The notes beneath the pieces were generated by a model that saw only the letters and a list, made by a program, of their open reading frames with translations, searched no databases and had not been told where the DNA came from. Shown piece by piece: positions 4,937 to 12,474 of a DNA stretch of 13,513 nucleotides. The stretch comes from Anaerolineaceae bacterium UBA2260 (GTDB taxonomy: Bacteria > Chloroflexota > Anaerolineae > Anaerolineales > Anaerolineaceae). Every line of letters starts with the position of its first letter. The stretch's first letter is position 1. The translations under genes and the position numbers were made by a program. The stretch spans positions 69,935-83,447 of the forward strand of contig DDXM01000008.1 in assembly GCA_002347485.1 (NCBI GenBank). The letters run 5' to 3'.

Positions 4937-7717
4937 ATGACAGAAAAGAAATGGGTGTATTTGTTCAGCGAGATCGAAGAAGTAGAGAAATATGTCAACA
5001 ATGACTGGGAAGGTGTTCGCAGCCTTCTGGGTGGAAAAGGCGCCAACCTGGCTGAGATGGTGCGCATTGGACTGCCTGTGCCGCCGGGCTTTACCGTGAC
5101 AACCGAAGCCTGCAATGCCTACCAGGTCACTCAGCAATTCCCTGAGGGACTGTGGGACCAGATGCTTGCCGCGCTGGCGAGAGTTGAAAAAGAGGCAGGA
5201 AAGAAATTTGGTTCTCAAAAGAATCCTCTGCTGGTATCCTGCCGATCAGGCGCAAAATTCTCGATGCCTGGGATGATGGATACTGTGTTAAATATCGGCC
5301 TCAATGACGAGACTGCCAAAGCAATGATCAAACTGACGCAGAACGAGCGTTTTGTTTATGATTCTTATCGCCGATTGATCCAAATGTTCGGCTCTGTGGT
5401 GATGGGAATTGAAGACGAAGCTTTTGAAGATTATCTGGAAGGCGTAAAGCAGGTCAAAGGGTACAAATCTGATACACAATTGACCGCTGCCGATCTCAAG
5501 GAAATGATCGCGGTATTCAAGAAAGTTGTGCGTGATCACAAGGGTTTTGATTTTCCGCAGGACCCTCTGGAACAACTCAAGCTCGCCACCGAAGCGGTGT
5601 TCAAGTCCTGGAATGGTAAACGAGCTGTTGATTACCGCCGCGCTACCAATATCCCCGATGACCTCGGTACCGCTGTCAACATTGTGACCATGGTTTTCGG
5701 CAATATGGGCGAGGATTCCGGTACTGGTGTGGCATTCACGCGCAATCCCTCGACCGGTGAAAATAAGCTTTACGGTGACTATCTGCTCAACGCCCAGGGT
5801 GAGGATGTGGTAGCGGGTATTCGCAATACTGAGAAGATTGATAAACTCGGCAAGGATCTTCCGGAAGCCAATAAAGAATTCCTCGAGATCGTTAAGAAAC
5901 TCGAATTGCATTATCGTGACATGCAGGATGTTGAATTCACGATTGAACGTGGCAAGCTTTGGATGTTGCAGTGCCGCAATGGCAAGCGCACCGCGCTCGC
6001 CACGGTGAAGATCGCCATCGACATGGCGAATGAAGGGATCATCTCACGGGAAGAAGCCGTCATGCGTGTTTCTCCCGCTGATGTCGATACATTGCTCCAC
6101 CCGCAGTTTTCTACTGAAACCAAGGCCTACGCCATCAAGGAAGGTCGTTTTTATGCCTCCGGGGTGAATGCTTCACCAGGCGCGGCGGTTGGGCAGGTGT
6201 ATTTTGACGCCGACACAGTGGAAAAACGAGCCAAAGAACATGGTGAAGACACCATCATGGTGCGGCCTTTCACCAAGCCGGATGATGTGCACGGGATGCT
6301 GGCCGCCAAAGGCATTCTTACCAGCGAAGGCGGAGCAACCTCGCACGCCGCGGTGGTAGCCAGGCAGTTCGGCGTTCCCTGTATCGTGGGCGCTTCAGCC
6401 GTCAAGATCGACCTTGACAGGCGCACCATGCAGGTGAACGGTTTGGAGGTTAAGGAAGGCGAATGGATTTCCATCGACGGTACAACCGGTGAGGTTTTCC
6501 TGGGCAAGCTTCACCTGACCACACCGAAATTCGAAGAACAGATCGACCTGTTAAACTTGTTGGATTGGGCTGACCATATTTCCTCAACCGAAGGCATCCG
6601 GCAATCCCCTGAAGGCTGGCCGAAGAGAGGTCTGCAGGTGTGGGCAAACGCCGATTATCCGAAGGACGCTGAACGGGCGCGTTCCTATGGGGCGGTTGGC
6701 ATTGGTCTATGCCGCACTGAACACATGTTCTTTGAACCCGAGCGGCTTCCGATTGTGCAAAGAATGATCCTTGCCACGACGAGCGAAGATCGCACCGAGG
6801 CTTTGGACGAGCTGTTGCCTTTCCAGCGCAAAGACTTCGAGGGCTTATTTGAAGCCATGAACGGTTATCCAGTGATCATCCGCCTGATCGACCCGCCGCT
6901 GCACGAATTCCTGCCAGCGGCCGAAGAGCTACAGGCGAAGATCATCGCCCTGCGCCTGAGCGGTGAAGGTCTGTCCAATTTCGTGTTAGGTCGCGGTGAA
7001 TTGAAAGAAGCCGCTGAACTGGACACGATGCTCGATGCTGTGCACGCCATGCATGAGAGCAATCCGATGATGGGATTGCGCGGTGTGCGGCTGAGCATCT
7101 CGATGCCCGAGATCGTCGAAATGCAGGTGCGCGCCATCTTTGAAGCCGCTGCTAATGTTGCGCTCAGAGGTATGAGCCCTAAACCGGAAGTGATGATCCC
7201 GCTTACCGGGCATGTAAACGAACTGAAGTGGATCCAACCGCGCCTTGAGCGCATCGCCAAAGCGGTGATGGACGAAAAGAAGGTCAAGTTTGATTATAAA
7301 TTTGGCACCATGATCGAGATCCCCCGCGCTGCCGTCACCGCAGCTGAGATCGCCAGCGTGGCCGAGTTCTTCTCCTTCGGCACCAACGATCTGACCCAAA
7401 TGACCTACGGCTACAGCCGCGACGATGCGGAACGCAACTTCCTGGTCACTTACATTGATCAGGGTATCCTGCCCAAGAATCCCTTCCAGACGCTTGACCA
7501 GGAAGGGGTTGGAAAACTGATGAAAATCGCAGTCCAGGATGGCCGCTCGGAGAGGGTCAATCTTGAGGTGGGCATCTGCGGTGAGCACGGCGGCGATCCG
7601 GCATCGATCGATTTCTGCCATCGCATCGGCAACAATTACGTTTCCTGTTCGCCTTTCCGTGTGCCGATCGCGCGCTTGGCTGCTGCGCAGTCAGCCATCA
7701 AGAACCGCGCCAGGTAA
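4937..7717 (+). CDS. ppdK: Pyruvate, phosphate dikinase
   Basis: This 926-residue enzyme interconverts pyruvate, ATP and Pi with phosphoenolpyruvate, AMP and PPi, and can serve either glycolysis or gluconeogenesis. The N-terminal ATP-grasp domain starts with LLGGKGANLAEM and contains CRSGAKFSMPGMMDTVLNIG. The swivelling phosphohistidine domain has GGATSHAAVVARQFGVPCIV with catalytic H470. The C-terminal PEP/pyruvate barrel has GLCRTEHMFF, FSFGTNDLTQMTYGYSRDD and GICGEHGGDP with the acid/base C881. These correspond to H455 and C831 of the Clostridium symbiosum enzyme. The protein is about 50 residues longer than that enzyme: about 15 at the N-terminus and the rest between the catalytic residues, including around residues 650-690. 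GGAGG lies 4 nt before the ATG. It is transcribed alone, with its own promoter and terminator; the dedicated PPDK regulatory protein is not in this window. Confidence 0.97.
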   Translation: MTEKKWVYLFSEIEEVEKYVNNDWEGVRSLLGGKGANLAEMVRIGLPVPPGFTVTTEACNAYQVTQQFPEGLWDQMLAALARVEKEAGKKFGSQKNPLLVSCRSGAKFSMPGMMDTVLNIGLNDETAKAMIKLTQNERFVYDSYRRLIQMFGSVVMGIEDEAFEDYLEGVKQVKGYKSDTQLTAADLKEMIAVFKKVVRDHKGFDFPQDPLEQLKLATEAVFKSWNGKRAVDYRRATNIPDDLGTAVNIVTMVFGNMGEDSGTGVAFTRNPSTGENKLYGDYLLNAQGEDVVAGIRNTEKIDKLGKDLPEANKEFLEIVKKLELHYRDMQDVEFTIERGKLWMLQCRNGKRTALATVKIAIDMANEGIISREEAVMRVSPADVDTLLHPQFSTETKAYAIKEGRFYASGVNASPGAAVGQVYFDADTVEKRAKEHGEDTIMVRPFTKPDDVHGMLAAKGILTSEGGATSHAAVVARQFGVPCIVGASAVKIDLDRRTMQVNGLEVKEGEWISIDGTTGEVFLGKLHLTTPKFEEQIDLLNLLDWADHISSTEGIRQSPEGWPKRGLQVWANADYPKDAERARSYGAVGIGLCRTEHMFFEPERLPIVQRMILATTSEDRTEALDELLPFQRKDFEGLFEAMNGYPVIIRLIDPPLHEFLPAAEELQAKIIALRLSGEGLSNFVLGRGELKEAAELDTMLDAVHAMHESNPMMGLRGVRLSISMPEIVEMQVRAIFEAAANVALRGMSPKPEVMIPLTGHVNELKWIQPRLERIAKAVMDEKKVKFDYKFGTMIEIPRAAVTAAEIASVAEFFSFGTNDLTQMTYGYSRDDAERNFLVTYIDQGILPKNPFQTLDQEGVGKLMKIAVQDGRSERVNLEVGICGEHGGDPASIDFCHRIGNNYVSCSPFRVPIARLAAAQSAIKNRAR

Positions 7718-7734
7718 GGAAAATTCACACCATT

Positions 7735-7766
7735 ACTCCCCGGTTTCTTCCGGGGAGTTTTCTTTT
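7735..7766 (+). terminator. Intrinsic terminator after ppdK
   Basis: ACTCCCCGG (7735-7743) and CCGGGGAGT (7750-7758) form a perfect 9-bp stem with a 6-nt loop, followed by TTTCTTTTT (7758-7766). On the opposite strand no T-run follows the hairpin, so it serves ppdK rather than the convergent gene. Confidence 0.93.
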
Positions 7767-7777
7767 TGGGAGGTATA

Positions 7778-7794
7778 GATCGAATATTTCGATC
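7778..7794. repeat. Small perfect inverted repeat at the 3' end of the lytic transglycosylase gene
   Basis: GATCGAA (7778-7784) and TTCGATC (7788-7794) form a 7-bp stem with a TAT loop. On the minus strand it covers part of the TGA stop codon (7795-7793) of the lytic transglycosylase gene. No T-run follows, so it could stabilise the mRNA end or mean nothing. Confidence 0.35.
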
Positions 7795-10192
7795 AGGGGT
7801 GGGAATAGATCGATTTGTAAATTTCGTAATTCTCAGTGATATACATGATGTAATCCCGGGTTTCGTCAAAGCGGATGATCTCGACGAAAAGATCGATGTC
7901 ATCACCAGCGAGTTCCTTCCAAACCAGCGTGTTCCCATCTCCGGCATTGTAAGATGCAAGTGGAGGAGTGATCTGCCCACCGTACCTGTCGATCCAAAGT
8001 TTCAGATAATGCGCGCCCAGCCGAATATTGATGTAGGGTCGATCCAGATCATCAGACGTGTAATCAGGCGGCCAGCCGAAATTCGCTGCGATGTATTCAC
8101 CTGTTTCCTCAGTGATCTGCATCAACCCGCGCGCACCAGCGCTGGAAGTGATGCTGGCGTCGAACAGGCTTTCCTGCCGGATAATGCTGAAAAGCAGCAG
8201 CGGGTCGATGTCATGTTCGATCGCGGCGGGTATCACGATATCTCGATAGAAGATACCAAAGCGAATATGGTTGAAATAAACTGGCGCGTCGGTCAAGGTG
8301 GCTGCCTGGTTCAAACCCGCCAGGTTAAGGACTTGCCGGCTGGATAGCGAAGCGGTCTGGTAGAAACCAAGTTCGAGCGCGTAATTCATCAGACGGTAGG
8401 AGTTTAGCGCATCTGATTCCAGTTCAATGCGTAAACGTTCAAATTCACTGCGCGCGTTATCGCGCATGCCAAGTTTCCAGAACTCCTCACCTCTTTTGAA
8501 CAAGGGGTTTTCAGCCAGTTCAGCCGGGGAATCCAGGTCGACCGAGTTTTCGAGATCGAACGTCTTGCGCATCCATTTATCTGCTGATTTCTTTTCCTTT
8601 TCCAGGTCGATTGAAAAATCGGTACGGGTCTGGGGTGGGAAGGGATCAAGCCCGGCAAGTATTTGGCTCGCCCGTATACTGTAATACCCACCAGGATCGG
8701 CTTCCGCTGCCTGCTGGAAATACTTCTGGGCTTCAGGATTATCTTCACGAACATAGCATTTTGCTACCCAGAAATTTGCCGTTGCGAGTTCCTGCGGTGT
8801 GGTAGCCAGTACCAGCAGACGTAAAAAGATCAACCTGGCATCAGCATAACGCTGCAGCCGGTAAGCGACGATGCCTGATTGAAATAATGCCGGGTAGGCG
8901 AGCTGTGAGGATGGATATTCATCGAAAATTCGCGTCCAGGTCCTGGCTGCTTTCGAAAGGTACCCCCCAATTTCATAAATTTTACCAGCGCTATTGAGAA
9001 ATTCCGGCGCTTCAGGAGTTTCAGGGTAGAGCGCCACATAATGCAACAGGTTATTTGCCGCTGCTTCATAATCTTCAAGATAGCGCCACAGAGTGGAGGA
9101 TTTTTCCAGGTAAGCCGTGGGGAGGTATTGATCAGTGGGCAGATCGTTGATCAGGACATCCCAAGTGGCGATCTCCCCTTCATAGTCTCCCATCTGCCAC
9201 AGACTGAGCGCTTTGTAGTAAAGGGGGGTGCCGTCATGGTCCGGGTGGTTCAACATATAACGGTCCATCATGGTGATGGTCATTCCATACTGTCCGGCAT
9301 AATAATCCACGATGCCGCGCATCAGATCATCCACAGGCTGACCTGCTTCCACGAGCGCGACAAGCCCGGAGTAGGAATCATAATACGCAGGGAAGCGAAT
9401 TACTGAATCCTGGAAGCGGGCGTAAGCCTGTTCCGCGAGACCCAGCTTTAGATACAACTGTCCGAGCAGGAAATTAACCTGGGATTGTACCGCTTCCTGC
9501 GTGCTGGTTTCGAGTAGAGATACATAGCGGTTGAGAGCGTCCTCGTCTTCGCCCGCCGTGGAGGATGCCCGCGCCGCCTTGATTTCCAGCAGGTCCACTC
9601 TTGCCGGAGCTGCAGACATTTGGGCTTCGATGTACGCCTGCCTGGCCAGTACTGGTTCGCCTGCGCTCATCAGGGCATCCCCTTTCATTTCGAGTATTTC
9701 ACTCTCAAGTGGTCCGGGTTGGCTTGCCACATATTGCCCGTAGGCGTCTGCCGCGAGCCGGTACTCCCCAAGTTTTTCATAGGCCTGGGCGAGATAGAAA
9801 AATGCGGTATCGCGTGTTTCCCCTTCGGTGAAGTTATCCTGCAGCCAGGTGAACTGTTCAATTGCGCCGGCGTAATCTTCTTGAAGCAGGAGCACCCGAC
9901 CGACGCCAAGTTGCGCGCTGGCGATAATTTCGGGATCCGATGATTGCTGGCGAGCGGTCCAAAATTCATTGAGGGCGGCATCATATTCGCCGGTCAAGAT
10001 ATCCTGCTGACCGAGCATGACGCGTGCGCGGGGCTGCGGGGTGGGGGTGTTGGTTGGCGTTAGCGTAGGAGGAATCTCTGTCACACCAGGCTGCGTTGTG
10101 GCAGAGCCATCCGCTCTGGAATTGTTGGGACTGCCACCACAGGCAGTCAACAGGGTGAGTACGGCAAATGCGAGGAGGATGCGTTTGATCAT
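7793..10192 (-). CDS. Lipoprotein soluble-type lytic murein transglycosylase with TPR-like domain
   Basis: From the ATG at 10192 the product has 799 residues. Residues 1-18 are a lipoprotein signal, MIKRILLAFAVLTLLTAC, with lipobox LTAC and lipidated C18. A Thr/Pro-rich linker (about 32-54, with TPTNTPTPQP) follows. Residues about 60-600 consist of repeated helical pairs of TPR type such as ALNEFWTARQQ and AIEQFTWLQDNF. The C-terminal 150 residues are an SLT goose-type lysozyme domain: catalytic E674 in IIRQES, then SSAGARGLMQ, NIRLGAHYL, ASYNAG and a final RDYIMYITENYEIY. It should cut peptidoglycan glycan strands outside the cytoplasmic membrane, during growth or around envelope machines. 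A longer frame to 10432 exists, but its first 80 residues lack sense and would bury the signal peptide. No Shine-Dalgarno site precedes the ATG; see the promoter entry. The gene converges on ppdK. Confidence 0.92.
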   Translation of the reverse strand: MIKRILLAFAVLTLLTACGGSPNNSRADGSATTQPGVTEIPPTLTPTNTPTPQPRARVMLGQQDILTGEYDAALNEFWTARQQSSDPEIIASAQLGVGRVLLLQEDYAGAIEQFTWLQDNFTEGETRDTAFFYLAQAYEKLGEYRLAADAYGQYVASQPGPLESEILEMKGDALMSAGEPVLARQAYIEAQMSAAPARVDLLEIKAARASSTAGEDEDALNRYVSLLETSTQEAVQSQVNFLLGQLYLKLGLAEQAYARFQDSVIRFPAYYDSYSGLVALVEAGQPVDDLMRGIVDYYAGQYGMTITMMDRYMLNHPDHDGTPLYYKALSLWQMGDYEGEIATWDVLINDLPTDQYLPTAYLEKSSTLWRYLEDYEAAANNLLHYVALYPETPEAPEFLNSAGKIYEIGGYLSKAARTWTRIFDEYPSSQLAYPALFQSGIVAYRLQRYADARLIFLRLLVLATTPQELATANFWVAKCYVREDNPEAQKYFQQAAEADPGGYYSIRASQILAGLDPFPPQTRTDFSIDLEKEKKSADKWMRKTFDLENSVDLDSPAELAENPLFKRGEEFWKLGMRDNARSEFERLRIELESDALNSYRLMNYALELGFYQTASLSSRQVLNLAGLNQAATLTDAPVYFNHIRFGIFYRDIVIPAAIEHDIDPLLLFSIIRQESLFDASITSSAGARGLMQITEETGEYIAANFGWPPDYTSDDLDRPYINIRLGAHYLKLWIDRYGGQITPPLASYNAGDGNTLVWKELAGDDIDLFVEIIRFDETRDYIMYITENYEIYKSIYSHP

Positions 10193-10198
10193 GGTCTT

Positions 10199-10227
10199 TT
10201 TATACTGGAGGTTGAGTGCTTCGTCAA
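10199..10227 (-). promoter_or_regulatory. Promoter of the lytic transglycosylase gene, predicted leaderless transcript
   Basis: Reading the minus strand, TTGACG (10227-10222) and TATAAA (10204-10199) are 17 bp apart. Only six bases (AAGACC) separate the -10 box from the ATG at 10192, so the normal start of transcription falls on the A of the ATG. The absence of any GGAG-like site before this ATG agrees with a leaderless mRNA. Confidence 0.75.
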
Positions 10228-10309
10228 CTCTCCATGTATGAATTTTATCCGTTTTCTTGGCTGACCAGCGAAACGAGTGTAAGATTATATTGGGTGAGAT
10301 GGAGAGTTG
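10225..10309. repeat. 11-bp inverted repeat in the lytic transglycosylase-mtnA divergent region
   Basis: CAACTCTCCAT (10225-10235) and ATGGAGAGTTG (10299-10309) are perfect complementary arms 63 bp apart. The left arm overlaps the -35 box of the lytic transglycosylase promoter. The core CTCTCCAT occurs a third time at 10403-10410, within the hairpin before mtnA. The rest of 10193-10430 contains no gene that I can support. Confidence 0.5.
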
Positions 10310-10358
10310 AGAGAACCATTGCCTGCGACGACCGGAGCGATCAACCAAGCCCTTTGTA

Positions 10359-10387
10359 TTGCGATTCCATGGGAACCATGTTAAACT
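10359..10387 (+). promoter_or_regulatory. Possible proximal promoter of mtnA
   Basis: TTGCGA (10359-10364) and TAAACT (10382-10387) are 17 bp apart, each matching the consensus at four of six positions. A second candidate lies upstream: TTGGCT (10257-10262) and TAAGAT (10280-10285), also 17 bp apart. Which one is used decides whether the mtnA leader is about 37 or about 139 nt long. Confidence 0.4.
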
Positions 10388-10398
10388 TACTTGGAAGG

Positions 10399-10424
10399 AA
10401 CGCTCTCCATTGAGGGCGTTTTTT
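10399..10424 (+). terminator. Terminator-like hairpin immediately before mtnA
   Basis: AACGCTCT (10399-10406) pairs with AGGGCGTT (10413-10420), eight pairs with one T-G wobble and a 6-nt loop. Six Ts follow or overlap the stem end (10419-10424), and the mtnA ATG comes 6 nt later. No plus-strand gene lies upstream that would need terminating, so it may be an attenuator of mtnA or a structure affecting translation. Confidence 0.55.
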
Positions 10425-10430
10425 AGTGAC

Positions 10431-11462
10431 ATGAGAACGATCGAATGGATTGAAGAAACTGAACAGGTGCGAATGATCGACCAGCGGTTGCTGCCCTCAC
10501 GGTTCGAGTACGTGACGGTTGAATCCGCTGCTCAAATGGCTGCAGCGATCCGCGAGATGGCTATCCGCGGCGCGCCGGCGTTGGGTGTGGCAGGGGCGTT
10601 CGGAATGGCGCTTGAAGCAGTGAGAAACCGGGATCTGCGCGTTGAGGAATTGAAAGCCAGGCTGCACCTCGCCGCGGATGAATTGATCCATGCCCGTCCC
10701 ACCGCGGTCAATCTCGCCTGGGGAGTTGATCAAATGTCCCGCATCCTGGAGACCAGCGACACTTCCAGTAGAGAATTGGCACAGCGCCTGGTCACCGCTG
10801 CCAGGGATCTGGCTGAAGAGGACGTGCAGACCAACTTAAAAATGGCTGAGCACGGCGCCAGCCTGATCGATGATGGGGATACCATTATCCACCATTGCAA
10901 TACCGGCTCGCTGGCGGTGGTAGATTGGGGGACAGCGTTGGGTGCGATCCGGTTCGCGCACGAACAAGGAAAACGCGTGCATGTGCTGGTGGACGAGACA
11001 CGTCCGCGCCTGCAGGGATCGCGCCTCACCGCCTGGGAATGCGAACAGTACGGCATCCCGTACGAGATCATCACGGACAATATGGCGGGATTCTTCCTGC
11101 GCAGCGGCAAGGTAAAGAAAGTATTCTTCGGAGCTGACCATGTGGCGGCAAATGGGGATGTGGTCAACAAGATCGGCACCTATATGCTCAGCCTGGCTGC
11201 GCATGCCAACCATGTACCGGTCGTATGCGTTTTTCCGACCTCAACGCTCGACCTCTCCGTTAAAACCGGAGACCAGATACCGATTGAGTTTCGGGCGGCC
11301 GCGGAAGTCCTGAATCTCAGTGTAAATGGTGAACCGGCAGCCCCGGCAACCGCGCAAGCGCTCAACCCGGCTTTTGATATCACCCCGCACCACCTGATCT
11401 CCGCCTGGGTGACAGAAGCTGGCATTATCCAACCTCCATTTGGAGAGAATTTACCTCATTAG
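10431..11462 (+). CDS. mtnA: S-methyl-5-thioribose-1-phosphate isomerase
   Basis: The 343-residue protein isomerises 5-methylthioribose-1-phosphate to 5-methylthioribulose-1-phosphate in methionine salvage. It starts MRTIEWIEETEQVRMIDQR, the normal family opening, and has IRGAPALGVAGAFG (about 44-57), the catalytic cysteine C156 in HHCNTGSLA, DETRPRLQGSRLTAWE, and the catalytic aspartate D236 in GADHVAANGDVVNKIGTY. These features separate it from the related eIF2B subunits. The ATG at 10431 fits the family start but has no clear Shine-Dalgarno site. An in-frame TTG at 10410, 9 nt after AAGGA, is a possible alternative that would add seven residues. The gene precedes an adenosine kinase and ahcY, which together recycle the nucleoside products of S-adenosylmethionine. 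Some MtnA homologues act on ribose-1-phosphate, which cannot be excluded. Confidence 0.93.
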   Translation: MRTIEWIEETEQVRMIDQRLLPSRFEYVTVESAAQMAAAIREMAIRGAPALGVAGAFGMALEAVRNRDLRVEELKARLHLAADELIHARPTAVNLAWGVDQMSRILETSDTSSRELAQRLVTAARDLAEEDVQTNLKMAEHGASLIDDGDTIIHHCNTGSLAVVDWGTALGAIRFAHEQGKRVHVLVDETRPRLQGSRLTAWECEQYGIPYEIITDNMAGFFLRSGKVKKVFFGADHVAANGDVVNKIGTYMLSLAAHANHVPVVCVFPTSTLDLSVKTGDQIPIEFRAAAEVLNLSVNGEPAAPATAQALNPAFDITPHHLISAWVTEAGIIQPPFGENLPH

Positions 11463-11464
11463 GT

Positions 11465-11470
11465 TATAAT
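11465..11470 (+). promoter_or_regulatory. Possible promoter -10 box of the adenosine kinase gene
   Basis: A perfect TATAAT begins 3 bp after the mtnA stop codon and 21 bp before the next start. The best -35 is TTGGAG at 11440-11445, with a long 19-bp spacer, so the promoter is uncertain. If real, adenosine kinase and ahcY can be transcribed without mtnA. Confidence 0.4.
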
Positions 11471-11490
11471 CGGGGATTGGGAAAGAGCAC

Positions 11491-12450
11491 ATGGCGATAT
11501 TTATCAGTGGATCCGTTGCATTTGATTACATTATGACCTTCCCGGGTTACTTCCGGAAAAACATCCTGCCGGACAAACTGGACAAGATCAGTTTGTCGTT
11601 CTTGGTGGACAGTATGACCCGCCAGCGCGGTGGTTGCGCGCCGAACATCGCCTATTCGATGGCGCTTCTGGGTGAGAAACCAAGCGTGGTCGCCACCGCT
11701 GGAGAGGACTTCGGAGAGTACAGGTGTTGGATGGAAGAGCATGGAATTGATGCGCGGTATATCCTTGAAATACCGGAAAAATACACCGCCAGTTTTTTTG
11801 TGAATACCGACCTGGAGAACAACCAGATCGCCAGCTTTTACACTGGCGCGATGGCCAACGCTTCGCAGTTTTCTCTCAGTGAGATCCCGGTTGGTGAAAT
11901 GGATTACCTTGTGATCTCGCCGAATGATCCGGTTGCCATGCGCAAGTTCACGGATGAATGTGTACAACTCGGCATTCCTTATCTCTTCGACCCTTCGCAG
12001 CAGGTGGCGCGTAATTCGCATGAAGATCTGCGCGCGGGGGTGGAGCATGCGCACGCGGTGTTCTGTAATGAGTACGAGTTCGAATTGCTGGTTAACCATA
12101 CCGGTTTTTCCGCGCGGGAGATCGACCGCCACGTGCACTTGATGGTAATCACACGCGGAGAGAAGGGCGCGACCATCAAATCGGATGAACGTGAGTATCA
12201 AATACCGATCGTGCCCGCGGAGCGTGTCGCCGATCCTACCGGCGTGGGTGACGCGTTCAGGGGAGGATTCCTGCGCGGTTACCGTCTGGGCCTTGACCTG
12301 CAGACCTGCGGTCAGATGGGCGCTTTGTCCGCCACCTACTGCCTTGAGCAGAAGGGCACTACTAATCACACTTATACCCCGCTTGAATATGTAGCCCGGT
12401 ACCGCCAGCATTTTGATGATGACGGCGCGCTGGACATATTACTCAAATAA
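11491..12450 (+). CDS. PfkB-family adenosine kinase
   Basis: This 319-residue protein is a ribokinase-fold sugar/nucleoside kinase, most likely phosphorylating adenosine to AMP with ATP. It has the substrate-binding aspartate D12 in GSVAFDYIM, the segment NILPDKLDKISLSFLVD (24-40) that resembles mycobacterial and Chloroflexi adenosine kinases, the glycine pair and asparagine in RGGCAPNIAYSMALLG (46-61), and the C-terminal catalytic signature DPTGVGDAFRGGFLRG with base D254. The usual family form is DTxGAGD, so the second position carries a Pro-Thr variant as in several adenosine kinases. The ATG has a GGGAAAG site 8 nt upstream. It lies between mtnA (28-nt gap) and ahcY (24-nt gap). Removing adenosine favours the reversible AhcY reaction towards hydrolysis, which supports the substrate call. 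Ribokinase or another nucleoside kinase activity is the alternative. Confidence 0.87.
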   Translation: MAIFISGSVAFDYIMTFPGYFRKNILPDKLDKISLSFLVDSMTRQRGGCAPNIAYSMALLGEKPSVVATAGEDFGEYRCWMEEHGIDARYILEIPEKYTASFFVNTDLENNQIASFYTGAMANASQFSLSEIPVGEMDYLVISPNDPVAMRKFTDECVQLGIPYLFDPSQQVARNSHEDLRAGVEHAHAVFCNEYEFELLVNHTGFSAREIDRHVHLMVITRGEKGATIKSDEREYQIPIVPAERVADPTGVGDAFRGGFLRGYRLGLDLQTCGQMGALSATYCLEQKGTTNHTYTPLEYVARYRQHFDDDGALDILLK

Positions 12451-12474
12451 CCAACACAACTTGCTGGAGGAATG

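Noticed and set aside
5288..5911. A 207-codon minus-strand open frame inside ppdK
   Set aside because: Antisense to a highly conserved enzyme domain; the protein has no motif, so it is a codon-bias artefact.
7766..8347. A 193-codon plus-strand open frame opposite the lytic transglycosylase catalytic domain
   Set aside because: It begins just after the ppdK terminator and runs antisense to the conserved SLT domain. No family is recognisable.
10285..10430. A SAM-I, SAM-IV, SAH, THF or glycine riboswitch before mtnA
   Set aside because: The conserved cores of these classes, such as GATGAA..CCGGCAACC of SAM-I, are not present; only short fragments such as GGAGAG match.
10193..10432. An 80-residue N-terminal extension of the lytic transglycosylase
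   Set aside because: It would place the lipoprotein signal peptide internally and run through the promoter; the ATG at 10192 gives a perfect lipobox protein.
11464..12411. A 315-codon open frame on the minus strand, antisense to the adenosine kinase gene
   Set aside because: It shadows a clearly conserved gene. Its translation shows no recognisable domain and no ribosome binding site stands out; such frames are common in GC-rich coding DNA.
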